Assembly (NCBI GenBank): GCA_040507895.1
Contig: JBEVNX010000076.1
Location: 1 to 32,474 of the forward strand
Direction: 5' to 3'
DNA: 32,474 nt
Origin: JBEVNX01 sp040507895
GTDB lineage: Bacteria; Desulfobacterota; Binatia; JACPRU01
Positions 14,039 through 22,066 of the stretch are shown here, piece after piece. Made by a program: the position numbers and the translations under genes. The notes beneath the pieces were generated by a model, which ran no database searches, was not told the DNA's origin, and saw only the letters and a list, made by a program, of their open reading frames with translations. The first letter of the stretch is position 1. Every line of letters starts with the position of its first letter.

Positions 14039-15034
14039 ATGAGCTCCTACGTCGCCAACTGGAAGGAGGTACTCGCCACCAGCAACCTTTCCGAAGGGAA
14101 GCCGGTCGACTTCGTTTCTCGATGGTTGATCCTCACGCGGGCCTCCGTGTTTCCAATGACGTTGACCTCGGGCCTGATCGGTGGGCTGCTCGCGGCGGGA
14201 CATCCGCGCGCCAACTGGCGATACTTCGCGGTGAGCCTCCTCGGCCTCGTCGTGGCCCATGCCTGCAACAACCTGATGAACGACTACTTCGACCTCGAGG
14301 CCGGGGTCGACCAGTCGGATTCGCCGCGCGCACTCTATGCGCCGCATCCGGTGCTCGCGGGGTGGATCACCCGGCCGGGCTTGGTGGGCGCGATCGCCGC
14401 GTTCAACGCGCTCGGCGCTGCTGTGCTGTTCTACCTGTTCGCGGTACGCGGCTTGCCGGTGGTCGCTTTCGCTGCGGCAGGGCTATTCATCAGCGTCTTC
14501 TACGTCGCGCCGCCACTTCGTTTGAAGCACCACGGGCTGGGCGAGGCAGGCGTGTTCGTCGTCTGGGGGCCGCTGATGGTCGGCGGCACCTATTACGTGA
14601 CGACCGGCGAGATTCCGGCCTGGGTCTGGGCGGCGTCGCTCCCGTACGCCATCCTCGTGACGACGGTGCTGATCGGCAAGCACGTCGACAAGCTGGAGCA
14701 CGACTCGCGAAAGGGGATCCACACGCTACCGGTGCTGCTCGGGTCCGAAGCCGCGCTGTCGCTCAACCGCGCGCTCATGGCGTCGTTCTACGTCGTCGTC
14801 ATCGCGCTGGTCGCGTTCGGCACGCTCGGCATCTGGGTCTTGCTCGTGCTCGGTTCGCTGCCGCTCTGCGCGAAAGTCTGGAGGGTCTACTCAAGGCCCC
14901 GCCCCGCCGCCCCGCCGCCACGCTATCCCATCTGGCCTCTTTGGTACGTCGGCGCAGCCTTCGTGCTCACCCGTCGCGCCGGGGCGCTCTTCATTCTCGG
15001 TCTCCTGTTGAACCGGCTCGCGCCCGTGTTCTGA
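14039..15034 (+). CDS. UbiA-superfamily prenyltransferase (MenA-like)
   Basis: An integral-membrane prenyltransferase of 331 residues with 8-9 hydrophobic helices. Both Mg2+-diphosphate motifs are present: NDYFDLEAGVD (NxxxDxxxD, about residues 80-90) and DKLEHD within GKHVDKLEHDSRKG (about 216-225). The family attaches polyprenyl chains to aromatic acceptors in quinone, heme or archaeal-type lipid synthesis. The second motif followed by HTLPVLLG resembles MenA-type enzymes (menaquinone), but the acceptor cannot be settled from sequence alone. No other quinone genes flank it. It is divergent from the 55-residue membrane protein gene. A 435-bp stretch with no intact gene follows (15035-15469). 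Confidence 0.85.
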   Translation: MSSYVANWKEVLATSNLSEGKPVDFVSRWLILTRASVFPMTLTSGLIGGLLAAGHPRANWRYFAVSLLGLVVAHACNNLMNDYFDLEAGVDQSDSPRALYAPHPVLAGWITRPGLVGAIAAFNALGAAVLFYLFAVRGLPVVAFAAAGLFISVFYVAPPLRLKHHGLGEAGVFVVWGPLMVGGTYYVTTGEIPAWVWAASLPYAILVTTVLIGKHVDKLEHDSRKGIHTLPVLLGSEAALSLNRALMASFYVVVIALVAFGTLGIWVLLVLGSLPLCAKVWRVYSRPRPAAPPPRYPIWPLWYVGAAFVLTRRAGALFILGLLLNRLAPVF

Positions 15035-15097
15035 TTCTCAAGAGCCGCCGGTTCCGAGCGCGACCGCGCGGCTTCCGGCGCCCCGCCGAGCTATGTG

Positions 15098-15291
15098 TCA
15101 ACCTAGGACGAGGTGGAGCAGAAGGACCCCGAATAGCGATCGATCTCCAGAACTCCGCCTGTCAGTCGGAACCAGGGAGTGAGGTCCGGCTTGGCAACAT
15201 CGATGCAGATCGAAAGAAAGGTCGCCAGCACCAAGATGAGGCGCGCGCGAGCGATGTTCAGGTCGAGATCCTGCGGATGTCGTGCGTGCAT
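15098..15291 (-). pseudogene. Relic of a membrane sensor histidine kinase N-terminus
   Basis: On the minus strand an ATG at 15291 opens a 62-codon frame. Its middle, ARARLILVLATFLSICIDVAKPDLTPWFRLTGGVLEIDRY, looks to me like the first membrane helix region of PAS/MASE-type sensor kinases. The frame then turns to SGSFCSTSS and stops (15103-15105). Reading one base over restores FGVLLLHLVLG, the expected continuation, before another stop (15098-15100). That is what a one-base deletion near 15130 plus loss of the rest of the gene would leave. The rest of 15035-15469 shows no gene that I can support. The assignment rests on remembered family patterns and needs a search. Confidence 0.35.
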
Positions 15292-15469
15292 GAGGCCCTC
15301 AGAATGAACGCGTGGGTCCGATTCGCCTAGGATGTAGCGGATTTCGAGCTCGGGTAGCGAGGACTCCCCGGCAGGCTCGGCAATGAGGCGAAGGCCTGCG
15401 CCCACGAATGGGGTGGCCAAACTCGCTGCAGCCGGGCGAATGTGGTACGTACGCTCGGAGGCCTTCGCC

Positions 15470-16219
15470 ATGTCGGGTCACTCCAAATGGTCATCGATCA
15501 AGCACAAGAAGGCGGCGAAGGACGCCAAGCGGGGCAAGTTGTTCACGAAGCTGATCAAGGAGATCACCGTGGCCGCGCGCAACGGAGGCGACGTTAACGC
15601 CAACCCGCGACTGCGCACCGCCGTGTTGACCGCAAGGGCCTCGAGCTTGCCGAACGATACGATCGATCGTGCGATCAAAAAGGGCAGCGGTCAGCTCGAG
15701 GGGCAAACGTTCGAGGAGATGGACTACGAAGGGTACGCGCCTGGCGGTGTGGCGGTGATCGCGCGGGTGCTGACCGACAATCGCAATCGCACGGTGAGCG
15801 AGATCCGCTTCTTGTTCGGCAAGTACGGAGGCCACCTCGGTGAGGCCAACAGCGTCGGGTGGATGTTCCAGAAGCGCGGAGTGATTCAAGTCGACAAGAA
15901 GGACGCCGACGAGGACCGGGTGATGGAGATCGTGCTCGACGCCGGCGCGGAGGACGTGTCGGACGTGGGGGAGACGTTCGAAGTGGTGTGCTCGCCGGAA
16001 AGCTTCGAGGCCGTGCGCGCGAGCATCGAGCGCGGCGGGCTGAAGATCAGCGGTGCGGAGGTCACGATGGTGCCGAAGTCGACCGTGCATCTTGCGGGGC
16101 CCCAGGCTGCCGCGGCCTTGAAGTTCCTCGAGGCGCTCGAGGACCACGACGACGTGCAGAGCGTTTCGGCGAACCTGGACGTCGATCCCGCAGAGCTGGA
16201 GAAGCTGTCGGCAGCGTGA
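15470..16219 (+). CDS. yebC: YebC/PmpR family protein
   Basis: A 249-residue member of the YebC/TACO1 family. Members have been described as transcriptional regulators and, more recently, as translation factors that relieve ribosome stalling. It starts MSGHSKWSSIKHKKAAKDAKRGKLFTK, the family signature, and continues with NPRLRTAVLTARASSLPNDTIDRAIKKG, YEGYAPGGVAVIARVLTDNRNRT and GWMFQKRGVI, all conserved. Length and domain order are normal. The ATG at 15470 is fixed by homology. The neighbours ruvC-ruvA-ruvB are the classical partners of yebC. Its stop overlaps a possible ruvC GTG (GTGA). Confidence 0.96.
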   Translation: MSGHSKWSSIKHKKAAKDAKRGKLFTKLIKEITVAARNGGDVNANPRLRTAVLTARASSLPNDTIDRAIKKGSGQLEGQTFEEMDYEGYAPGGVAVIARVLTDNRNRTVSEIRFLFGKYGGHLGEANSVGWMFQKRGVIQVDKKDADEDRVMEIVLDAGAEDVSDVGETFEVVCSPESFEAVRASIERGGLKISGAEVTMVPKSTVHLAGPQAAAALKFLEALEDHDDVQSVSANLDVDPAELEKLSAA

Positions 16220-16236
16220 ACCAGGAGGAGGTGCGG

Positions 16237-16743
16237 GTGCTCGGTATCGACCCGGGCACTTCGGTGATCGGTTGGGGCGTGGTGACGCCCGCGGGGGCCT
16301 CGTTTCGCCGTCTGGCCAGCGGCGCGGTCGAGCTCGGATCGTCGAAGCCTCTGGGCGAGCGCCTCGTCGAGATCCGGTCCGCGGTCGTCGAGCTCTGTAG
16401 GCAGCATGCGCCGGGGGCGCTCGCGCTGGAGAAGGCGTTCGTCGCCCACAACGTACAAAGCGCGTTCCGGCTCGGAGAAGCGCGCGGCGCCGTGCTGATC
16501 GCGGCCGCCGAAGCCGGCGTCCCGGTCTTCGAGTACGCTCCCGCGCAGGTGAAGGCCACAGTCGTCGGTTACGGCCGCGCCGACAAGCAGCACGTCGTGC
16601 GGGGCGTATCGCTGCGGCTCGGCATTCCGCCCGCCGAGCGCGACGACGAGGCGGACGCGCTGGCACTCGCGCTCTGCCACCTGATCGGCTGGCGGCTAAG
16701 ATCGCTCGGCGCCGCGGGGCGGCGTCGCGGGGCGGCGCTGTGA
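16237..16743 (+). CDS. ruvC: Crossover junction endodeoxyribonuclease RuvC
   Basis: RuvC cuts Holliday junctions symmetrically in concert with RuvAB. The product is 168 residues from a GTG at 16237. The catalytic acidic set is complete: Asp in LGIDPGT at the start, Glu in LALEKAFVAHN, and the Asp pair in ERDDEADALALAL near the end. Three GTG starts are possible (16216, 16231, 16237). I chose 16237 because AGGAGGAGGTG (16223-16233) is a near-perfect Shine-Dalgarno 5-8 nt before it, while 16216 offers only stop/start overlap with yebC. The difference is at most seven residues. The stop overlaps ruvA by a GTGA. Confidence 0.94.
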   Translation: MLGIDPGTSVIGWGVVTPAGASFRRLASGAVELGSSKPLGERLVEIRSAVVELCRQHAPGALALEKAFVAHNVQSAFRLGEARGAVLIAAAEAGVPVFEYAPAQVKATVVGYGRADKQHVVRGVSLRLGIPPAERDDEADALALALCHLIGWRLRSLGAAGRRRGAAL

Positions 16744-17330
16744 TCGCGCATCTGCGGGGACGATTCTACCGGCGGGCGAACGAGGAGATCGTCGTCGACG
16801 TCGGCGGGGTGGGGTATCAGGTTTTCGTCTCCGCGCAGACCCTCGCCGCTCTGCCCGCCGTGGGCAGCGAGGTGGAGCTCGAGACCGTGACGCATCTGCG
16901 CGAGGATGCGCTGCAGCTCTTCGGGTTCGCCCACGCGGCCGAGCGCGCGCTGTTCCAGCTCCTGCAATCGGTATCGGGAATCGGCCCCCGCCTGGCGCTG
17001 AACATCCTGTCGGGAATGCCGACCGCGGAGCTCCAAGAGGCCATCCGCCGGCGCGACCTTCTACGCCTCACGCGCATCGCGGGGGTCGGCAAGAAGACCG
17101 CGGAGCGCCTCTCGGTCGAGCTGGCCGACAAGCTGCTCGCGCTGCCGGCTGATCGGCCGGCGAAGGGCGACGGCGCCGGCACCGACGTGGCCGCCCAGGC
17201 CGTCTCGGCGCTGGTGAATCTCGGCTTCCGCAGCCCCGAAGCCGAGGCCGCGGTCGAAGCGGCGATTGGATCGGGCCTCTTCGGGTTCGAAGAGGTCGTC
17301 CGCGAGGCGCTGCGGAGCACGCGCCGATGA
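16740..17330 (+). CDS. ruvA: Holliday junction branch migration protein RuvA
   Basis: RuvA tetramers bind four-way junctions and load RuvB helicase rings. The product is 196 residues. The N-terminal OB domain reads MIAHLRGRFYRRANEEIVVDVGGVGYQVFVSAQT, with EDALQLFGFAHAAERALFQLL next. Then come two helix-hairpin-helix units, VSGIGPRLALNILSGM and IAGVGKKTAERLSVEL. A short linker and the C-terminal RuvB-binding domain (AVSALVNLGFRSPEAEAAVEAA) complete it. The GTG at 16740 overlaps the ruvC stop, and the stop overlaps the ruvB ATG (ATGA), so ruvC-A-B are translationally coupled. Confidence 0.97.
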   Translation: MIAHLRGRFYRRANEEIVVDVGGVGYQVFVSAQTLAALPAVGSEVELETVTHLREDALQLFGFAHAAERALFQLLQSVSGIGPRLALNILSGMPTAELQEAIRRRDLLRLTRIAGVGKKTAERLSVELADKLLALPADRPAKGDGAGTDVAAQAVSALVNLGFRSPEAEAAVEAAIGSGLFGFEEVVREALRSTRR

Positions 17331-18355
17331 GCCCCTCCCGCGCCGGACCGCTCCGCGCCACGAGCGGCGAAGACGAGCGGATCGCCGACCAATCGCTCCG
17401 GCCGCTGCGATTCGACGACTACGTCGGCCAGGAGCGGGTGAAAGAGAACCTCCAACTCATGGTCACAGCGGCGCGGAGCCGCGGGGACGCGCTCGATCAC
17501 CTGCTCTTTCATGGGCCTCCGGGTCTCGGCAAGACGTCGCTCGCCTACCTCATCGCCCGAGAGATGGGCGTCAGCATCCGCACCACCTCAGGGCCGATGA
17601 TCGAGCGCGCCGGCGACTTGGCGGCGATTCTCACGAGCCTCGAGTCGCACGACGTACTGTTTATCGACGAGGTGCACCGTCTCAACAAGGTGATCGAGGA
17701 AGTGCTCTACCCTGCGATGGAGGACTTCAAGCTCGACCTGATCATCGGACACGGTCCCGGCGCCAGCATGTCGAAGATCCCGCTCCAACCGTTCACGCTC
17801 ATCGCCGCCACGACCCGCGCGGGGCTGCTGTCGGCGCCGCTCCGTAACCGCTTCGGCAACGATTTCCGGCTCGAGTTCTACAACCAGTCGGAGCTCGAGA
17901 AGATCCTCGCGCGCTCGGCGCGGATCCTCTCGGTGTCGCTCGAGGGCGACGGCGCGATAGAGATCGCCCGTCGCTCGCGAGGCACCCCACGCATCGCGAA
18001 CCGGCTCTTGCGGCGAGTGCGCGACTTCGCCGAGGTGCGCGCCGCCGGAGTCATCCACCGAGCGGTGGCTCGTGACGCACTGAAGCTCCTCGACGTCGAC
18101 GAGATCGGCCTCGAGCCCATGGACCGCACGCTGCTCTCCACGATCATCGACAAGTTCGACGGCGGGCCTGTCGGCATCGAGACGCTCGCGGCTTCGATCG
18201 GCGAGGAGCGCGACACGCTGGAGGACGTCTACGAGCCGTACCTGCTGCAGATCGGCTTCCTGCAGCGCACCGCCAAGGGTCGAGTTGCAACCTCGAGCGC
18301 CTGGCGGCATCTTGGCAAGGAACCTAGCAAGGGATCGCAGGGAGGCCTGTTTTGA
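17327..18355 (+). CDS. ruvB: Holliday junction branch migration helicase RuvB
   Basis: RuvB is the AAA+ motor for branch migration. The product is 342 residues, family length. Motifs in order: DQSLRPLRFDDYVGQERVKENL, Walker A GPPGLGKTSLA (about residues 66-76), Walker B VLFIDEVHRLN, sensor 1 LIAATTRAG, the arginine finger region LLSAPLRNRFG, sensor 2 RRSRGTPRIANRLLRRVRDFA, and the winged-helix end with DVYEPYLLQIGFLQRTAKGRVAT. All essential residues look intact. The ATG at 17327 overlaps the ruvA stop. The small DUF2905 gene starts 2 bp after its stop. Confidence 0.97.
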   Translation: MSPSRAGPLRATSGEDERIADQSLRPLRFDDYVGQERVKENLQLMVTAARSRGDALDHLLFHGPPGLGKTSLAYLIAREMGVSIRTTSGPMIERAGDLAAILTSLESHDVLFIDEVHRLNKVIEEVLYPAMEDFKLDLIIGHGPGASMSKIPLQPFTLIAATTRAGLLSAPLRNRFGNDFRLEFYNQSELEKILARSARILSVSLEGDGAIEIARRSRGTPRIANRLLRRVRDFAEVRAAGVIHRAVARDALKLLDVDEIGLEPMDRTLLSTIIDKFDGGPVGIETLAASIGEERDTLEDVYEPYLLQIGFLQRTAKGRVATSSAWRHLGKEPSKGSQGGLF

Positions 18356-18356
18356 G

Positions 18357-18572
18357 GTGCTGACCGACCTCGGCAAGACGCTGATCCTGTTCGGGATCGT
18401 GCTGGGTGCGGTCGGCGCCGTGCTCGTCGTGGCCGGGCGGATCCCGTGGTTGGGTCGGCTCCCCGGCGACATCGTCATTCGACGCGAGCACTTCACGTTC
18501 GTCTTCCCGCTGGCGTCCTGCCTGGCCGTGAGCGCCTTGTTGAGCCTCCTCCTGTATTTCCTTCGCCGCTGA
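18357..18572 (+). CDS. DUF2905 small membrane protein
   Basis: A 71-residue protein from a GTG at 18357, two bases after the ruvB stop. It has two membrane helices (about residues 6-26 and 47-68) joined by GRIPWLGRLPGDIVIRREHFTFVFPLAS. The pattern LPGDIxIxRxxFTFxFP is the DUF2905 signature. The family is often encoded next to ruvB; its function is unknown to me. GGGAGG (18340-18345) lies somewhat far upstream as Shine-Dalgarno, so coupling to ruvB translation is likely. The ntrY-like kinase gene starts 14 bp later. Confidence 0.82.
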   Translation: MLTDLGKTLILFGIVLGAVGAVLVVAGRIPWLGRLPGDIVIRREHFTFVFPLASCLAVSALLSLLLYFLRR

Positions 18573-18586
18573 GCCGCGGAGCGCCG

Positions 18587-20815
18587 ATGAGCGCGCTGAA
18601 CCCGGAAGAGCCGAGCCCCTTCGACATCGACGCCGCCCCCGACTCACCGAGCAGTCGGCGCGACGCGTGGCTGGTCGCGGTGGTGGCACTCGGCGTGTTC
18701 CTCTTCGCCGTGTTCGAGGCGCGCCTGCCTCAGTTCTCGAGCGCCCAGTCGTTGATGAACCACCTGACGTTCTTCCTACTCATCAACCTGAACGTGCTCC
18801 TGTTGGTGGTGTTCGTCTTCCTGGTCGGCCGCAACCTCGTGAAGCTGACGCTCGAGCGGCGCCGGCGAATCCTCGGCTCGCATCTGCGCACGCGCTTGGT
18901 CGTCGCCTTCGTCGGCTTGTCGCTCTTTCCCGCCGTGCTGCTATTCATCGCGTCGACGAGCTTCATGGACAATTCGATCGAGAAGTGGTTCGACGTCCAG
19001 GTCGAACAGTCGCTCGAAGGCTCGCACGACGTCGTGCAGGCTTTCTATCGCGAGACGGCCAGCTCGATGCGCGCTCGCTCGCGGGAGATCGCCGCGGCGA
19101 TCGCCGGCCGCGGGCTGATGGCGCCGGCGCGGCGCGCCGAGCTCAAACGCTTTCTCGAGGCTCGGCGCGTCGATCGCGACCTCGGCGCGGTGCAGGTCTA
19201 CTCGCCGCGCCGCGAGCTGCTCGCCGTCGCGTTTTCGAGCGCGGCGGCGAGCGGCATCAGCGTCGCGCCCGACGCCGAGTCGTTCGAGCGCCTCGGAGCC
19301 CGCGAGGACTTCACGCGCATCGAGCCGCTCGGGGACGGCGACGTCGTGCGCGGGGCTTCGCCGATCGTCGACCACGACAAGGTGATCGGCGCGGTGGTCG
19401 TCGATCAGTACGTGTCGACGAGCCTCTCGCAACGATCCGAAGCCATCGAGCGCGCGTTTCGCGAATACAAGGAGCTCAAGATCCTCAAGCAGCCAATCAA
19501 GAACACCTACCTGCTGACGCTGACGCTGATCACGCTGGTCGTGGTGTTCGCCGCGACCTGGTACGGCCTTTCGCTCGCGAAGGGGATCACCGTGCCGATC
19601 CAGCAGCTCGCGGAGGGTACCCGCGAAGTCGCGCACGGAAATTGGGACGTTCGCATCGAAGGCGCCGGTGAGGACGAGATTGGTACGCTGGTGTCGGCCT
19701 TCAACCAGATGACCGGCGATCTGAAGAAGTTCAACGCGGAGCTCGAAGAGCGCCGCCGGCACATGGAGACCGTGCTCGGCAACATCCGCGCGGGCGTGGT
19801 GGCCGTGGCGCCGAATGGTGCGATCACCACCTGGAACGCGGCCGCCGAGCGCTTGCTCGACATTCCGGCTCGCCAGGCGCGGGGCCGTCCGGCGGCCGAG
19901 GTGCTGTCGGGCGCCGCGCTCGAGCCGGTGCGCGAGATGCTCTCCGTGCTGCTCGCCACCGGCGCGACCCAGGGTGAGCGCCAAGTCGAGGTCGTGCATG
20001 CGGAGCAGGCCTTCACGCTGCTGGCCGCGGCCGCCCCGCTGCGTGACCCCGCCTCGCGCGCCGACGAGCCGCCGGGCGCCGTGCTGTTCTTCGAGGACAT
20101 CACGCAGATCCTCAAGATTCAACGCATGGAGGCGTGGCGCGAGGTCGCCCAGCGGATTGCGCACGAAATCAAGAACCCGTTGACGCCGATCCAGCTCTCC
20201 GCGCAGCGGCTGCAGAAGCGCTATGCGCACGTCCTGCGCGACGACATCTTCGAGGAGTGCACGCGCACCATCGTCAAGCAGGTGGAGGACCTGAAGGCGC
20301 TGGTGAACGAGTTCTCGACCTTCGCGCGGCTGCCCGCGGGAAGCCACCGGCCCGAAGACCTGAACGGTCTCGTAGAGGAGGCGGTCGTGCTCTTCCGTGA
20401 GGGCCATCGCAAGATCCGGTTCGACGTTCGCACCGATCCGACGGTGCCGCCGCTCATGCTCGACCGCGAAGGCATCAAGCGCGCGCTGATCAACCTGCTC
20501 GACAACGCGGTGGCGGCGTGCGGCAACGGGCACGCCCAGGGGGGGCGCATCGAGATCGCCACTTCGTACCTCGCTTCGCTCGGGCTCGTGCGCCTCGAGC
20601 TGGCCGACAACGGCTCGGGGATGACCCCGGAGGTGAAGGCGCGGCTCTTCGAACCCTACTTTTCCACGAAGAAGGAAGGGACCGGGCTCGGGCTGGCCAT
20701 CGTCTCGGCGATCTTCTCCAATCATCGCGCGTTCATCCGGGTGCGCGACAACGAGCCGAAGGGCAGTCGCTTCATCGTCGAGTTTCCGGTAAAGGGAGAG
20801 GTTCGCCATGGCTGA
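18587..20815 (+). CDS. ntrY: NtrY-type membrane sensor histidine kinase
   Basis: A 742-residue kinase with NtrY layout. Three N-terminal membrane helices (about 27-45, 60-82, 101-122), an extracytoplasmic sensor region (about 123-305), a fourth helix (about 307-329), HAMP (about 330-382), PAS (about 395-500), HisKA with the phospho-acceptor His526 in RIAHEIKNPLTPIQLSAQRL, and HATPase: NLLDNAVAAC (N box), ADNGSGM (G1), FEPYFSTKKEGTGLGLAIV (F and G2 boxes). All catalytic boxes are intact. The ATG at 18587 gives a polar start before the first helix. Its 3' end overlaps the next gene, a receiver-LpxC fusion, by 8 bp, where ntrX would normally be. That makes the fusion the likely phosphorylation target. 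NtrY relatives sense nitrogen, redox or envelope cues; the signal here is unknown. Confidence 0.93.
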   Translation: MSALNPEEPSPFDIDAAPDSPSSRRDAWLVAVVALGVFLFAVFEARLPQFSSAQSLMNHLTFFLLINLNVLLLVVFVFLVGRNLVKLTLERRRRILGSHLRTRLVVAFVGLSLFPAVLLFIASTSFMDNSIEKWFDVQVEQSLEGSHDVVQAFYRETASSMRARSREIAAAIAGRGLMAPARRAELKRFLEARRVDRDLGAVQVYSPRRELLAVAFSSAAASGISVAPDAESFERLGAREDFTRIEPLGDGDVVRGASPIVDHDKVIGAVVVDQYVSTSLSQRSEAIERAFREYKELKILKQPIKNTYLLTLTLITLVVVFAATWYGLSLAKGITVPIQQLAEGTREVAHGNWDVRIEGAGEDEIGTLVSAFNQMTGDLKKFNAELEERRRHMETVLGNIRAGVVAVAPNGAITTWNAAAERLLDIPARQARGRPAAEVLSGAALEPVREMLSVLLATGATQGERQVEVVHAEQAFTLLAAAAPLRDPASRADEPPGAVLFFEDITQILKIQRMEAWREVAQRIAHEIKNPLTPIQLSAQRLQKRYAHVLRDDIFEECTRTIVKQVEDLKALVNEFSTFARLPAGSHRPEDLNGLVEEAVVLFREGHRKIRFDVRTDPTVPPLMLDREGIKRALINLLDNAVAACGNGHAQGGRIEIATSYLASLGLVRLELADNGSGMTPEVKARLFEPYFSTKKEGTGLGLAIVSAIFSNHRAFIRVRDNEPKGSRFIVEFPVKGEVRHG

Positions 20816-22061
20816 GACGATCCTCATTGTCGACGACGAGGAACAGATCCGCGCGAGCATTCGCGGAGTACTCGCCGACGAGGGCTTCCGGGTCTTGGAG
20901 GCCGACAACGGCCGGAGCGCGCTCGCGGCCATCGCCGCGGAGCATCCCCGCCTCGTCCTGCTCGACATCTGGATGCCGGAGATCGACGGCATCGAGCTGC
21001 TCCGCCAGATCGAGGAGCGCCATCCCGGCACGTCGGTGATCGTCATCTCGGGGCACGGCAACATCGAGACCGCGGTGCGCGCCACACGACTCGGCGCGGT
21101 CGATTTCATCGAGAAGCCGTTCTCGCTCGACGGGCTACTGCAGCGGGTCGAGCGCGCCCTCGGCGGCGAGCCGAGGACTCAAGACGATTCGCAGGAGCCG
21201 CGCCCACTGCGACCGGTCTCTGCGGGCCGCACCGTGGGCGCACGGACGCTGGCCCGGAGCGTCGTCGTCAACGGCCATGGGCTTCACTCCGGTGTCCGGA
21301 CCGGGCTGATCCTCCATCCGGCGCCGGTCGGGACCGGCGTGGTCTTCGAGAGCATCTCCGCAGACGTCGAAATCCCTGCGCTCGTTGACTACGTCCGTTC
21401 CACGGGCTACGCGACTACGCTGTTTCGCGGAGGCGCGTCGGCGAAAACGGTCGAGCACCTACTCGCTGCTCTGCACGCCTTCGGCATCACCAACCTGCGC
21501 ATCAAGATGCAGGGCGAGATTCCGATCCTCGACGGCTCGGCCCTGATGTTCTGCGATCTCCTCGAATCCGGCGGTATCGTCGCGCAGGACGAAGGCATCG
21601 AGGAGATGGTCGTCGAGCGTAAGGTCGAGCTCGGCGATCCCGAGCACGGCAAGTACATCGCGCTCGAACCGGCGGAAGACTTCGAGATCGACTACACGCT
21701 CGACTACCCGCATCCGGTCGGCCGCGAACACGTCGTCTATAGGCACCGCGGGCCCGAGACGTTCCGAGCCGAGATCGCGCCCGCGCGCACGTTCGGGTTC
21801 CTGAAGGACATCGCCTCGCTCGAGGAGATGGGTTTGGCGAGCGGCGGGCGCCTCCACAACTGCATCCTGATCGGCGACGACGGCGTGGTGAACACCAAGC
21901 TCAGGCTCGAGTGCGAGTTTGCACGTCACAAGATTCTCGACCTCATGGGGGACCTCTTTCTGCTCGGCCGTCCGATCCGTGGTCGCGTCGTGGCGCGCAT
22001 GACGGGTCACGGCGACAACATCGCGCTGCTGCAGCGAGTTCAGCAACAGCTCGCGAACTGA
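20808..22061 (+). CDS. lpxC: NtrX-type receiver domain fused to LpxC deacetylase
   Basis: A single 417-residue frame joins two complete domains. Residues 1-118 are a receiver: acidic pocket Asp9/Asp10, phospho-acceptor Asp53 in LLDIWMPEIDG, switch Ser81 and Lys103 in FIEKPFS. ISGHGNIETAVRATRLGA is characteristic of NtrX. A roughly 24-residue polar linker (119-142) follows. Residues 143-417 are UDP-3-O-acyl-GlcNAc deacetylase, the committed step of lipid A synthesis. The zinc ligands (His217 in TVEHLLAALHA; His374 and Asp378 in ARHKILDLMGDL) and catalytic Glu216, Lys375, Asp382 and His401 all match E. coli LpxC positions. There is no AAA+ or DNA-binding domain. It overlaps ntrY by 8 bp. I infer phosphorylation-controlled deacetylase activity or stability. 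Nothing suggests an assembly error: the linker is in frame and both halves are intact. Confidence 0.93.
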   Translation: MAETILIVDDEEQIRASIRGVLADEGFRVLEADNGRSALAAIAAEHPRLVLLDIWMPEIDGIELLRQIEERHPGTSVIVISGHGNIETAVRATRLGAVDFIEKPFSLDGLLQRVERALGGEPRTQDDSQEPRPLRPVSAGRTVGARTLARSVVVNGHGLHSGVRTGLILHPAPVGTGVVFESISADVEIPALVDYVRSTGYATTLFRGGASAKTVEHLLAALHAFGITNLRIKMQGEIPILDGSALMFCDLLESGGIVAQDEGIEEMVVERKVELGDPEHGKYIALEPAEDFEIDYTLDYPHPVGREHVVYRHRGPETFRAEIAPARTFGFLKDIASLEEMGLASGGRLHNCILIGDDGVVNTKLRLECEFARHKILDLMGDLFLLGRPIRGRVVARMTGHGDNIALLQRVQQQLAN

Positions 22062-22066
22062 TCGCG

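Noticed and set aside
15292..15471. Upstream continuation of the minus-strand frame before the kinase relic
   Set aside because: It would start on top of the yebC start, and its residues show no family pattern that I recognise.
18941..21109. 722-codon open frame antisense to ntrY and the receiver-LpxC gene
   Set aside because: No recognisable domain, low-complexity Arg/Glu/Ala composition and exact overlap with two conserved genes; a GC-bias shadow.
20808..22061. Possibility that the receiver-LpxC fusion is two genes joined by a sequencing error
   Set aside because: Both domains are complete, the linker is polar and in frame with no alternative start or stop at the junction, and no Shine-Dalgarno precedes the LpxC part. 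It remains worth confirming from reads.
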